Below are positions 8,783-17,168 of a DNA stretch of 64,000 bases, one piece after another. The DNA is from Planotetraspora kaengkrachanensis. GTDB lineage: Bacteria; Actinomycetota; Actinomycetes; Streptosporangiales; Streptosporangiaceae. Both the position numbers and the translations under genes were made by a program. The notes under the pieces were generated by a model. It was not told the DNA's origin and ran no database searches. It saw only the letters and a program-made list of their open reading frames with translations. The first letter of the stretch is position 1, and the number at the start of each line of letters is the position of its first letter. The stretch is from positions 186,001 through 250,000 of the forward strand of contig NZ_BONV01000003.1 of assembly GCF_016862895.1 (NCBI RefSeq). The letters are read 5' to 3'.

Positions 8783-9273
8783 GAGGCGTCCTCAGGTGTC
8801 ACGTGGCAGGGACCTTCGCAACGCGCCTTCATCACGGCGCGCACCACGCGCCGCTGCACGCCGCAGCGGCACAGGTTCCGGTCGAGCGCCTCCACGATGG
8901 CCTCCTCGTCCGCGTCGGGGTTCGTGTCGAGGAGGGTCGCCGCGTTCACGATGATCCCGGAGACGCAGAAGCCGCACTGGGCCGCCTGTTCGTCGAGCAG
9001 CGCCTGCTGCACACGGTGGAGGCCCTCCCCCGGCTCCAGCCCCTCGACCGTCACCACGGTCCGGCCCTCCGCCGACCACATGGGGGTGTCACAGGACGCA
9101 ACGACCTTGCCGTCCATCTGCACGAAGCACGCGCCGCACAGGCCGAGCCCGCAACCGAAGCGGGGGCCCTTGAGGCCCAGTTCGTTGCGCAGGGCGTGGA
9201 GCAGCGACGTGTCCGGATGTGTCTCTATCCGGACCCGCCTGCCGTTGACGGTGAGCTCGAACGCCTGCGTCAT
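8779..9273 (-). CDS. (2Fe-2S)-binding small subunit of the molybdenum hydroxylase
   Basis: Electron-transfer subunit of 164 residues. A plant-type ferredoxin domain holds the first cluster with C41, C46, C49 and C61. A four-helix domain holds the second with C100, C103 (CGFC), C135 and C137 (CRC). All eight cysteines of the family are present. The ATG at 9273 overlaps the stop of the GntR gene (ATGA), and its own stop overlaps the large-subunit start in the same way, so the three genes are translationally coupled. Confidence 0.95.
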   Translation of the reverse strand: MTQAFELTVNGRRVRIETHPDTSLLHALRNELGLKGPRFGCGLGLCGACFVQMDGKVVASCDTPMWSAEGRTVVTVEGLEPGEGLHRVQQALLDEQAAQCGFCVSGIIVNAATLLDTNPDADEEAIVEALDRNLCRCGVQRRVVRAVMKARCEGPCHVTPEDAS

Positions 9274-9959
9274 ACGATCGGTCCTTCGAAAGCCTCGGGA
9301 TGCCGGGACAGCTCGATGCGGGTGCGCCGGATGTGGCCGGCGAGATGCCGCTCGGCGTCGACGACGTCGCGTCGCTCGATGGCGTCGAGCAGCAGCCGGT
9401 GCTCCGCGTTGATCACCCATCGCCTGCTCGCCCCGCTCACGTTCATGAACGCCCTGCGATAGTGCTGCGTTGAGTTCCACAGCCGCACGACCATCATCGA
9501 GAGCTGGTCGACCTGGCAGCCGGTGTAGGTCATCAGGTGGAATTCACGGTCGAGGGTGAGGAACTCGCTGATCCCGGTGTCGGCCTCGATCCGCCCCTGC
9601 AGCCGGTCGAGTTCGCGGAGCTCCGTCCCCGACAGGTTGGGGATGCTCTCGGTGAGGGCGAGAGGCTCCAGCCGCTCACGGATCTTGTAGATGACGTTCA
9701 GGTCCTGCATGGACAGCCACGGCACCCTGGCGCCCTTGTTCGGCAGGTGCTCGGTGAGGCCCTCCGCCTCGAGGATCCGCAACGCCTCCCGCACCGGCAG
9801 CCGGCTGGCGCCGAGCCGCTCGGCCACGTCCTCCTGGCGGATTCGCTCACCGGGCCCGATCTCCCCGCTGAGGATCGCCGTGCGCAGATAGTCGGCGACG
9901 CGGTGACTCGCCGCGTTGGTCTGAACGCCGTTCCCCGTTCGCTGGGCCTGTACTGTCAC
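9270..9959 (-). CDS. GntR-family (FCD) transcriptional regulator, VanR/FadR type
   Basis: Repressor-like protein of 229 residues. The N-terminal GntR winged helix includes RVADYLRTAILSGEIGPGER and ASRLPVREALRILEAEGL; the C-terminal all-helical FCD domain (about 95-215) has EFHLMTYTG and later histidines typical of metal-dependent ligand sites. Two consecutive GTG codons (9962, 9959) follow AGAGGATCA; I took the second because its distance from GAGGA is better. It is in the operon it most likely controls. Two TTGGATCCA sites between this operon and the divergent E1/E2 operon are the type recognised by VanR-like FCD regulators, so it probably represses both until an intermediate binds. Confidence 0.92.
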   Translation of the reverse strand: MTVQAQRTGNGVQTNAASHRVADYLRTAILSGEIGPGERIRQEDVAERLGASRLPVREALRILEAEGLTEHLPNKGARVPWLSMQDLNVIYKIRERLEPLALTESIPNLSGTELRELDRLQGRIEADTGISEFLTLDREFHLMTYTGCQVDQLSMMVVRLWNSTQHYRRAFMNVSGASRRWVINAEHRLLLDAIERRDVVDAERHLAGHIRRTRIELSRHPEAFEGPIV

Positions 9960-9997
9960 CACTGATCCTCTTACCTGTCGGTTCCGTATGACCGGCC

Positions 9998-10528
9998 CTA
10001 TCCGGCCGGGCGGCTCGGGGCCGCGGCGTCCTTCGCCTGCCTGTCGAAGGCCTTGCCACCGGGGTACGAGACGAGCTCGAACTGCATCCCCCAGGGGCTC
10101 AGGAAGTACACCCACCGCTGGCCCTCGCTCGGTCCTCTGCTCGCCGTCGGGCCGCCGAGCATCGTGACCCCCTTGCCTTCGAGGTACGCGACCGCCGCGT
10201 CCAGGTCGTCGACGTACAGCGCCACGTGGTGGCCGCCGATGTCGCTGTTCCTGGGCAGCGCCGCGTTCTGGTCCGGCGCGGAGTACTCGAACACCTCGAA
10301 GATCGCCTGCCCGCCGCAGCGGAAGAAGTGCAGTTGCCGCATCACCGCTCGGGGGTGGACGTTGAGGTGCTCGGACATCCAGTCGCTGTCGTCATGGCGG
10401 TAGGGGCCCAGCGTGTACATGTACTCGCACCCGAGCACATCGACGAGGAACCTGCTCGCCTCTTCGAGGTCGGGCACCGTGAAACCGATGTGGTCCACGC
10501 CGCTCAGCCCCGGAAGTCCCACGTTCAT
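9998..10528 (-). CDS. VOC-family protein (glyoxalase/extradiol dioxygenase fold)
   Basis: Metal-dependent enzyme of 176 residues in the vicinal-oxygen-chelate superfamily. Two beta-alpha-beta-beta-beta modules are seen: GVDHIGFTVPDLEEA at the start and GGHHVALYVDDLDAA in the second half. Candidate metal ligands are the His of VDHIGF, the His pair of GGHHVAL and the Glu of GMQFELVSY. ATG at 10528 is preceded by GGAGAG. It is the first gene of the minus-strand operon with the GntR regulator and Mo hydroxylase, which suggests a catabolic role such as ring cleavage, isomerisation or lactoylglutathione-like chemistry. The reaction cannot be decided from sequence. Confidence 0.87.
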   Translation of the reverse strand: MNVGLPGLSGVDHIGFTVPDLEEASRFLVDVLGCEYMYTLGPYRHDDSDWMSEHLNVHPRAVMRQLHFFRCGGQAIFEVFEYSAPDQNAALPRNSDIGGHHVALYVDDLDAAVAYLEGKGVTMLGGPTASRGPSEGQRWVYFLSPWGMQFELVSYPGGKAFDRQAKDAAAPSRPAG

Positions 10529-10552
10529 GCTGAAACTCTCCACGAGGGAACA

Positions 10553-10562
10553 TTGGATCCAA
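10553..10562. promoter_or_regulatory. VanR-type operator TTGGATCCAA (minus-strand promoter side)
   Basis: Perfect 10-bp palindrome directly downstream of the predicted -10 element of the minus-strand operon, so it would cover the transcription start. From memory it equals the core of the Caulobacter VanR operator ATTGGATCCAAT. The local GntR/FCD protein is the expected binder. Confidence 0.65.
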
Positions 10563-10565
10563 ATT

Positions 10566-10595
10566 AGCATAGAACGATCGAGAAACCCGTGTCCA
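10566..10595 (-). promoter_or_regulatory. Predicted promoter of the VOC-GntR-Mo hydroxylase operon
   Basis: On the minus strand, TGGACA (complement of 10590-10595) and TATGCT (complement of 10566-10571) are separated by 18 bp. The pair points toward the VOC gene and abuts the TTGGATCCAA palindrome. Match to consensus is good for an actinomycete but untested. Confidence 0.5.
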
Positions 10596-10615
10596 CAGCC
10601 GAAGCGTGGCTAGAT

Positions 10616-10625
10616 ATTGGATCCA
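10616..10625. promoter_or_regulatory. Second VanR-type operator ATTGGATCCA (plus-strand promoter side)
   Basis: Near-copy of the first site, centred 64 bp away. It directly follows a -10-like TAGATA (10611-10616) that would serve the E1 gene. No convincing -35 was found for that promoter. The paired arrangement suggests that one regulator shuts both divergent operons. Confidence 0.6.
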
Positions 10626-10671
10626 CTTTGTGCAACGCTTGACCTTCTGCGAACGATTGCATGGGAGAGTC

Positions 10672-12852
10672 ATGACCGAGCACAACCGGCTCGAACCCGC
10701 CGCGCCGTGGATCGAGATCGTCGCCACCGAAGCCGACTGGGACGCGGCAGAGCCGGCTCTCCTCACGTCGATGCTCAGCCAGCTCGTGCTCATCAGGACC
10801 TTCGAGGAGTACGTCCTCGAACTCGCCAAGGAGGGCCTGGTCCACGGCCCCGCTCACTCGAGCATCGGGCAGGAGGCCGGCGCCGTCGGCTCGGTCCTTC
10901 CCCTCACCAGCGCGGACACCGTCAACGGCTCGCACCGGGGTCATCACCAGTTCCTCGCCAAGGTGCTCGCCCATGTCGAGCCGAAGGGGATCGACCCCGT
11001 CAAGGAGTTCTCCGCCGACGTGCGCGCGGTGCTGCTCAAGAGCCTCGCCGAGATCTGCGGCCTCGACCGCGGCTTCAGCCACGGCCGCGGCGGCTCCATG
11101 CACCTGCAGTGGAAGGAGGCGGGCGCGATCGGGACCAACGCCATCGTCGGCGGCGGCGTCCCGCTCGCGGCCGGCTCCGCCTGGGCGCACCGGCAGGCCG
11201 GCACCGACGCGGTGGCGGTGACCTACTTCGGCGACGGCGCCGCCAACATCGGCTCCACGCTCGAGACGTTCAACCTGGCCTCGGCGTGGCGCCTGCCGCT
11301 GTGCTTCTTCATCGAGAACAACCGCTACGCGGTCTCGACCAACGTCGAGGAGGCCACCGGCGAGCCCCGACTGTCGGCGCGCGGGCCCGGATTCGGGATC
11401 GCCAGCTGGAAGGTCGACGGAATGGATCCACTCGCGGTCCACCTCGCCATGCGGGAGGCACTCGCCCACATGCGGGACGGCAGGGGCCCGACCGTGATCG
11501 AGGCCGACGTCTACCGCTACTTCCACCAAAACGGCCCCTTCCCCGGCAGCGCGTTCGGCTACCGGACCAAGGAGGAGGAGAGGTCGTGGCGCGACCGGGA
11601 TCCGATCAGGCAGCTCACCGGTCATCTCGTACGGCGCGGCATCCTCGGCGAGGCCGAGATCGACGCCCTGACCGGGCGCGCCGGGGCGCTGATGGCGGAC
11701 ATCGGCGGGGTGCTCCTCGAACCCCTGCCCGAAGGCAAGGCCGGTCAGCGGCGGATCAGGCCGGACGAGTGGCCCGACCCCGCCTTCGCCGACGTGGGGG
11801 TCCGCGGTGACCTGAGCGAGTTCGCCGGCGCCAGGACGGCCGACCGCGAGTCGTTCGCCGGCGAGATCGCCGAGCAGAAGTTCATCGACGCCGTCGCCGC
11901 CGTGATGGGGCGGCGGATGGAGACCGACGAGACCGTCGTCGTGATGGGCGAGGACGTGCACCGGCTCGGCGGCGGCACCAACGGCGCCACCCGCGGGCTC
12001 AAGCAGGCCTATCCCGACCGGGTCCTCGGCACTCCCATCAGTGAGAACGCCTTCACCGGCCTCGGCGGCGGAGTCGCGCTCGACGGCCGCTTCAAGCCGG
12101 TGGTCGAGTTCATGTACGCGGACTTCATGTGGGTCGCGGCCGACCAGCTCTTCAACCAGATCGGCAAGGCCAGGCACATGTTCGGCGGCGACGGCGAGGT
12201 CCCCTTCGTGCTCCGCAGCAAGGTCGCGATGGGCACCGGATACGGCTCGCAGCACTCCATGGACCCCGCGGGGATCTTCGCGACCGCGCCGGGCTGGCGC
12301 ATCGTCGCCCCCACGACGCCCTTCGACTACGTGGGCCTGATGAACAGCGCGCTGCGCTGCAAGGACCCCGTGGTCGTCCTAGAGCACGTCGACCTCTACG
12401 CGTCGACGGGCGAGGGCCCGGTGGACGACCTCGACTACTGCATCCCGGTCGGCAAGGCCGCGGTACGGCGGGCCGGATCGCAGGTCACCGTCGTCTCCTA
12501 CCTCGCGATGACCAACTACGTCCTGGAGGCGGTCGAGTCGCTGGACGGCGTCGACGCCGAAGTGATCGACCTGCGCTGGCTCGACCGCGCGAGCATCGAC
12601 TGGGACACCATCGGCGAGAGCATCAGGAAGACCAACAACGTGGTCATCGCCGAGCAGGGAGCGGTCGGCACGTCGTACGGCGGCTGGCTGGCGGACGAGA
12701 TACAACGCCGCTTCTTCGACTGGCTCGACCAGCCTGTCCAGCGGGTGACGGGCGGCGAGGCGTCGCCCAGCATCAGCAAGGTCCTCGAGCGCGCGGCCAT
12801 CGCGAGGACCGAAGAAGTGGCCGCCAAGCTCACCGAGATCACGCGGTACTGA
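10672..12852 (+). CDS. Thiamine-diphosphate-dependent 2-oxoacid dehydrogenase E1, fused alpha and beta subunits
   Basis: Decarboxylating E1 component of 726 residues. The first half (about 1-350) is an E1-alpha domain with HRGHHQFLA and the ThDP motif beginning GDGAANIGSTLETFNLA near 187. The second half (from about 400) is an E1-beta domain with VVMGEDV, ENAFTGLGGGVAL and EQGAVGTSYGGWLADEI. In many bacteria these are two genes; here they are one polypeptide without a frameshift. The ATG at 10672 has GGGAGAG five bases upstream. The E2 gene follows after 11 bp, but no E3 gene is in the window. The substrate (pyruvate, acetoin or branched 2-oxoacid) is not resolved; co-regulation with an oxidative operon favours a catabolic role. 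Confidence 0.92.
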   Translation: MTEHNRLEPAAPWIEIVATEADWDAAEPALLTSMLSQLVLIRTFEEYVLELAKEGLVHGPAHSSIGQEAGAVGSVLPLTSADTVNGSHRGHHQFLAKVLAHVEPKGIDPVKEFSADVRAVLLKSLAEICGLDRGFSHGRGGSMHLQWKEAGAIGTNAIVGGGVPLAAGSAWAHRQAGTDAVAVTYFGDGAANIGSTLETFNLASAWRLPLCFFIENNRYAVSTNVEEATGEPRLSARGPGFGIASWKVDGMDPLAVHLAMREALAHMRDGRGPTVIEADVYRYFHQNGPFPGSAFGYRTKEEERSWRDRDPIRQLTGHLVRRGILGEAEIDALTGRAGALMADIGGVLLEPLPEGKAGQRRIRPDEWPDPAFADVGVRGDLSEFAGARTADRESFAGEIAEQKFIDAVAAVMGRRMETDETVVVMGEDVHRLGGGTNGATRGLKQAYPDRVLGTPISENAFTGLGGGVALDGRFKPVVEFMYADFMWVAADQLFNQIGKARHMFGGDGEVPFVLRSKVAMGTGYGSQHSMDPAGIFATAPGWRIVAPTTPFDYVGLMNSALRCKDPVVVLEHVDLYASTGEGPVDDLDYCIPVGKAAVRRAGSQVTVVSYLAMTNYVLEAVESLDGVDAEVIDLRWLDRASIDWDTIGESIRKTNNVVIAEQGAVGTSYGGWLADEIQRRFFDWLDQPVQRVTGGEASPSISKVLERAAIARTEEVAAKLTEITRY

Positions 12853-12863
12853 GAGGTCCTGAC

Positions 12864-14213
12864 ATGGCCAAGCTCCTGCGCATGCCAGAACTGGCCGCGA
12901 ACGCGGTCGAGGCCGTCCTCCAGGGATGGCCGCTCCCGGAGGGCGCTCCGTACGCCAAGGGCGACGTGATCGCCACCGTGGAGACCGAGAAGGCCGTGGC
13001 GGACGTCGAGGCCGACGACGACGGCGTCATCCTGAAGACCCTCGTGGCCGAGGGGGCGGGGGTCGAGGTCGGCGCCCCCATCGCCGTCATCGGCGGGCCC
13101 GGGGAGAAGGTGCCCGACATCGACGCCCTGCTCGCCGAATTCGGCGTCGCCTCCCCCGCCGACCCCGCCACGAACGGCCCCGCCACGAACGACCCCGCGC
13201 CGGCGCCCTCCTCCCTCGCCGGCGCGGTCCCCTCTCAGCCGCCGTCCTCCCCCGCCGTCCCCGCGCAGGCGCCGCCGCCGGGTACGGCGGGCCCCGCGGA
13301 GACGGGGGCGACCAGGCGGATCTTCTCCAGCCCGCTCGCCCGCCGGATGGCCAAGGAGGCCGGCCTGCCGTACGAGCAGATCACCGGCACCGGGCCGAAC
13401 GGCCGCATCATCCGCAGGGACGTGGAAGCGGCGCTCGCGAGCCGGGACCGGGCCGGGACCGTCCTCGTGGCGCCCGCGCCAACGCTCTCGGCACCGGCAC
13501 TGGCGGCGACGGCGACGGCACAAGCGGGCGCGGGGGCCTTCACCGAGATCCCCCACTCGCGCATCCGCAGGGCGGTCGCCTCGCGGCTGACCGAGAGCAA
13601 GCAGACGACCCCCCACTTCTACCTGCGCGGCACCGCGCGGGTCGACAGGCTGCTGAGACTGCGGGAGGAGCTGAACGACGGCGCCCCCGTCCGCGTCTCA
13701 CTCAACGACCTGGTGATCAAGGCGGTCGCGGGCGCTCACCTGCTGGTCCCCGCCATGAACGTCGTCTGGGCACCGGACGCCGTCCGGTCGTTCTCCTCCG
13801 TCGACGTGTCGGTGGCGATCGCGACCGAGCGCGGTCTCGTCACGCCGGTGCTCAGGTCGGTGGAGCGGATGACCGTCTCGTCCGTGGCCTCGGCCGTGAA
13901 GGACTTCGCCGAGCGGGCCAGGGCCGGGCGGCTCCGGCAGGACGAACTCGAGGGCGGGACGATCAGTGTGACGAACCTCGGCATGTACGGCACCGAGGAC
14001 TTCGCCGCCATCATCAACCCGCCCCAGGCCGCGATCCTCGCCGTCGGAGCGGCCCGTCAGGAGCCGGTCGTCCGGGACGGCGGACTCGAGGTCGGCACGG
14101 TCATGCGGGTGACGCTCTCGGTGGACCACCGGCCCGTCGACGGCGTGGTCGCCGCCGAGTGGATGCGCGCCTTCCTGTCTCTCGTGGAGAACCCCGTGCG
14201 GATCCTCGCCTGA
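12864..14213 (+). CDS. Dihydrolipoamide acyltransferase, E2 component
   Basis: Core acyltransferase of 449 residues. An N-terminal lipoyl domain has the acceptor K43 in VETEKAVADVEA. A Pro/Ala-rich linker follows, then a peripheral-subunit-binding domain (about 153-192, SSPLARRMAKEAGL and GTGPNGRIIRRDV), a second linker, and the catalytic domain ending in the active-site motif DHRPVDG near 421. A single lipoyl domain is normal for actinobacterial complexes of this class. It overlaps nothing but follows E1 by 11 bp with a GAGAGG ribosome-binding site. E3 must be supplied from elsewhere in the genome. Confidence 0.93.
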   Translation: MAKLLRMPELAANAVEAVLQGWPLPEGAPYAKGDVIATVETEKAVADVEADDDGVILKTLVAEGAGVEVGAPIAVIGGPGEKVPDIDALLAEFGVASPADPATNGPATNDPAPAPSSLAGAVPSQPPSSPAVPAQAPPPGTAGPAETGATRRIFSSPLARRMAKEAGLPYEQITGTGPNGRIIRRDVEAALASRDRAGTVLVAPAPTLSAPALAATATAQAGAGAFTEIPHSRIRRAVASRLTESKQTTPHFYLRGTARVDRLLRLREELNDGAPVRVSLNDLVIKAVAGAHLLVPAMNVVWAPDAVRSFSSVDVSVAIATERGLVTPVLRSVERMTVSSVASAVKDFAERARAGRLRQDELEGGTISVTNLGMYGTEDFAAIINPPQAAILAVGAARQEPVVRDGGLEVGTVMRVTLSVDHRPVDGVVAAEWMRAFLSLVENPVRILA

Positions 14214-14290
14214 CACGGACGCCCGACATGCGATGGCGGCCCCGAGGGCGATGCTCCGGATTTCAATCACTAGAGTCGAACCACAATCAG

Positions 14291-14322
14291 CTTCCGCGGG
14301 ACGGACCCCCGCCCCGCGGAAG
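14291..14322. terminator. Stem-loop between the E2 and aldo/keto reductase genes
   Basis: CTTCCGCGGG and CCCGCGGAAG form a perfect 10-bp stem around a 12-base loop, 28 bases before the next start codon. It could end the E1-E2 transcript or sit in the leader of the reductase mRNA. There is no T-run. Confidence 0.5.
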
Positions 14323-14349
14323 GACAGATGTCGTTCTTGGGGGATTCAC

Positions 14350-15213
14350 ATGCAGACCCGCCACATCGGCGATGTTCAGGTCAGCGCGATCGGCCTCGGC
14401 GGAATGCCCATGTCCATCGAGGGACGGCCGGACGAGTCACGCTCGATCGCGGCCATCCACGCCGCTCTCGACGAGGGCGTGACCCTGATCGACACCGCGG
14501 ACGCCTACCACATCCACGCCGACGAGGTCGGACACAACGAGTCCCTCATCGCGCGTGCGCTGGCGAGCTACGGCGGTGACACCTCTGACGTGCTCGTCGC
14601 CACCAAGGGCGGCCACGTACGGCCCGGCGACGGCTCCTGGACGGTGAACGGCTCGCCCGAGCACATCAAGCAGGCGGCCGACGCGTCGCTGAAGCGGCTG
14701 GGCGTGGACGTGATCGGGCTCTACCAGTTCCACCGTCCCGACCCCACGGTCCCCTACGAGGAGTCTGTCGGCGCGGTCCGCGACCTGCTCGACGCGGGCA
14801 AGATCCGCATGGCCGGCATCTCGAACGCGAACCCGGAGCAGATCCGGTCGGCGAACGAGGTCCTCGGCGGCAGGCTGGTGAGCGTGCAGAACCAGTTCTC
14901 CCCTCTCTTCCGGTCGAGCGAGCCCGAACTGGACCTGTGCGCGGAGCTGGGCATCGCCTTCCTGCCGTGGGCGCCCTTCGGCGGCAGTTCGCGCGCCGGC
15001 GAACTGGGCTCCCGCTTCTCCGCGTTCGGCGAGGTCGCCCAGGCGCACGGCGTGAGCCCGCAGCAGGTCTGCCTCGCGTGGATGCTGGCCAAGGCCCCCG
15101 TCGTGATCCCGATCCCCGGCTCCTCGCGTCCGGAGTCCGCCCGCGACTCCGCCAAGGCCGTCGACCTCCAGCTGTCCGCTGACGAGCTCTCCCGGCTCGA
15201 CGCCGCCAAGTGA
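14350..15213 (+). CDS. Aldo/keto reductase
   Basis: NAD(P)H-dependent oxidoreductase of 287 residues with a (beta/alpha)8 barrel. The catalytic tetrad is visible: Asp in IDTADAYH, Tyr in the same segment, Lys in VATKGGH and His in LYQFHRPD. The C-terminal cofactor region IPIPGSSRPESARDS holds the phosphate-binding pattern. ATG at 14350 follows TTGGGGGATTC. It lies behind the E1-E2 operon but a hairpin separates them, so it may be an independent unit. The strong terminator just after it marks the end of this block. Its substrate is unknown. Confidence 0.88.
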   Translation: MQTRHIGDVQVSAIGLGGMPMSIEGRPDESRSIAAIHAALDEGVTLIDTADAYHIHADEVGHNESLIARALASYGGDTSDVLVATKGGHVRPGDGSWTVNGSPEHIKQAADASLKRLGVDVIGLYQFHRPDPTVPYEESVGAVRDLLDAGKIRMAGISNANPEQIRSANEVLGGRLVSVQNQFSPLFRSSEPELDLCAELGIAFLPWAPFGGSSRAGELGSRFSAFGEVAQAHGVSPQQVCLAWMLAKAPVVIPIPGSSRPESARDSAKAVDLQLSADELSRLDAAK

Positions 15214-15225
15214 GCGTATGACCCG

Positions 15226-15264
15226 AAGGGGCCGGCGATCGCATCCGTCGATCGCCGGCCCCTT
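15226..15264. terminator. Strong bidirectional terminator
   Basis: AAGGGGCCGGCGATCG pairs perfectly with CGATCGCCGGCCCCTT: a 16-bp stem with a 7-base loop. It lies between the convergent aldo/keto reductase and glpD genes and can serve both. There is no long U-tract, as is usual in actinomycetes. Confidence 0.85.
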
Positions 15265-15311
15265 GCGCGTGCCGGGCGGGCCGGCCGTCGCGGTCCGCGG
15301 TCAGCCCCTGA

Positions 15312-17093
15312 TCAGCTCATCGCCTCCGAGGGGGTCAGGCCGCGCAGCCGTACGGCGTTGGCCGCCGCGTCGTCCGGCTCCCGCCGGGCCGCGGTGTCGG
15401 CCTGGACGTACTGCCGGTACTCGTCGATCTCCTGCTTGACCCGGTCGTCGTCCCAGCCGAGGACCGGCGCCAGGAGCACCGCGACCTCCTGCGAGGCCTC
15501 AAGCCCGTGGTCGCGTTCCTCGATGAAGATGCGGGTGCGCCGGACCAGGACGTCCTCCAGGCGCAGTGCGCCCTCGTGCGAGGCCGCGTAGACCGCCTCG
15601 ACCCTCAGGTAGCCCTCCGCTCCGGGAATCGGTTCGCCCAGGCCGGGCGCCATCGCGACGATCTCGAGAAGCTCCTCCGTGCGGGAGCCGTACCGGTGCA
15701 GGAGGTGTTCCACGCGACCGGCGGAGAGCCCGGCGCGCTCCGCGAGCCGCCTCTTGTTGTTCCTGACGGCCTCGAACCCGGTCGCGCCGATGATCGGGAC
15801 GCGCTCGGTGATGGACGGAGGCACGGCCTCGCCGAGGTTCCCGACCGCAGCGTCGACGGCGTCCTTCGCCATGATCCGGTAGGTGGTGTACTTGCCGCCC
15901 GCGACGACCGTCAGGCCGGGGAGCGGCCTGGTCACGGCGTGCTCGCGCGAGAGCTTCACGGTGCTCGCGCCCGACCGCCCGATCAGCGGGCGCAGGCCCA
16001 CGTAGACGCCCTCGATGTCGTCGGTGGTCAGCGGCGTGTTCAGCACGGCGTTGACGTGGTCGAGGATGTACTCGATGTCCGTGTTCGTCGCGGAGGGCTC
16101 GGCCTTGTCCAGGTCCCACGCGGTGTCGGTGGTCCCGACGATCCAGTGCGGCCCCCACGGGATGACGAAGAGCACGCTCTTCTCCGTGCGCAGGATCAGA
16201 CCGGTGTCGAGCCTGATCCGCTCCCTGGGCACCACGATGTGGACGCCCTTGGACGCCTGCACGGATACGCCCTCGGTCGGCCGCGCCGTCGCGGTGCCCT
16301 CGACCCCGGCCATCCGCTGGAGTTCGTCGGTCCAGACGCCGGTGGCGTTGATCACCTCCCGCGCCCTGACCTCGATCTCCGCGCCGCTCTCCAGGTCGCG
16401 TACGCGCGCCCCGGTCACCCGTGCCCCCTCGCGCAGGAAGCCGATCACCGGCGTCCTGGTGGTCACGCAGGCGCCGTACTGGGCGGCGGTCCTGGCGACC
16501 ATCATGGTGAACCGGGCGTCGTCGACCTGCGCGTCGTAGTACTGGATGGCGCCGACGAGCGCGTCCTTGCGCAGCCCCGGGGCCTTCTCCAGCGTCCGCC
16601 GCAGGCTGAGCTGGCGGTGCCTGCGCAGGCCCCACCGCCCGGCGAGGGTGTCGTACAACGTGATCCCGGCACCGACGTAGAACCGTTCCCAGACCCGATG
16701 GTGCAGCGGGTAGAGGAACGAGACCGGCCGGACGAGGTGCGGAGCCAGCCGGGTGGTCAGCAGACCGCGCTCCTTGAGCGCCTCGCGCACCAGCCGGAAG
16801 TCGAACTGCTCCAGATAGCGCAGGCCGCCGTGGATGAGCTTGCTCGACCGGCTGGACGTGCCCGCCGCCAGGTCGCGAGCCTCCACGAGGGCGACGGACA
16901 GGCCGCGTGAGACCGCGTCGAGCGCTGCTCCCGCCCCCACCACGCCGCCGCCCACGACGAGCACGTCGAACTCGTGCTCACCGAGGCTGCGCAGCGCCGC
17001 GGCCCGATGCCGGGGTCCAAGCACCGACCCCGGCGATGATTCCCGAGTCGGCTCCAGGGGTGGCGCGGAGGCCGGCCCCGTATATTCAGACAT
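15312..17093 (-). CDS. glpD: Glycerol-3-phosphate dehydrogenase, FAD-dependent
   Basis: Membrane-associated respiratory enzyme that oxidises glycerol 3-phosphate to dihydroxyacetone phosphate and feeds electrons to quinone. The protein has 593 residues. The N-terminal FAD motif is VVGGGVVGAGAALDAVSRG near 45, followed by SSRSSKLIHGGLRYLE, a GlpD signature, and later GVYVGLRPLI and GGKYTTYRIMA, also family-specific. The C-terminal helical domain (from about 420) is complete. It is the last gene of glpF-glpK-glpD, 75 bp after glpK, and would be controlled by the GylR-type regulator upstream of the operon. Confidence 0.96.
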   Translation of the reverse strand: MSEYTGPASAPPLEPTRESSPGSVLGPRHRAAALRSLGEHEFDVLVVGGGVVGAGAALDAVSRGLSVALVEARDLAAGTSSRSSKLIHGGLRYLEQFDFRLVREALKERGLLTTRLAPHLVRPVSFLYPLHHRVWERFYVGAGITLYDTLAGRWGLRRHRQLSLRRTLEKAPGLRKDALVGAIQYYDAQVDDARFTMMVARTAAQYGACVTTRTPVIGFLREGARVTGARVRDLESGAEIEVRAREVINATGVWTDELQRMAGVEGTATARPTEGVSVQASKGVHIVVPRERIRLDTGLILRTEKSVLFVIPWGPHWIVGTTDTAWDLDKAEPSATNTDIEYILDHVNAVLNTPLTTDDIEGVYVGLRPLIGRSGASTVKLSREHAVTRPLPGLTVVAGGKYTTYRIMAKDAVDAAVGNLGEAVPPSITERVPIIGATGFEAVRNNKRRLAERAGLSAGRVEHLLHRYGSRTEELLEIVAMAPGLGEPIPGAEGYLRVEAVYAASHEGALRLEDVLVRRTRIFIEERDHGLEASQEVAVLLAPVLGWDDDRVKQEIDEYRQYVQADTAARREPDDAAANAVRLRGLTPSEAMS

Positions 17094-17168
17094 CGTGTTT
17101 CGTGCTCCTCATCGATCGAGGGGAGGTGCCGGGCCGCCGCCCTGCCGGACAGGCGACCCGGCGACGTT

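Noticed and set aside
11564-12255. Long minus-strand open frame across the E1 gene
   Set aside because: Antisense shadow of the E1 coding sequence without any family signature.
14214-14349. Small RNA gene in the gap after the E2 gene
   Set aside because: Only one hairpin and no promoter-like sequence were found; it is better explained as a terminator or leader hairpin.
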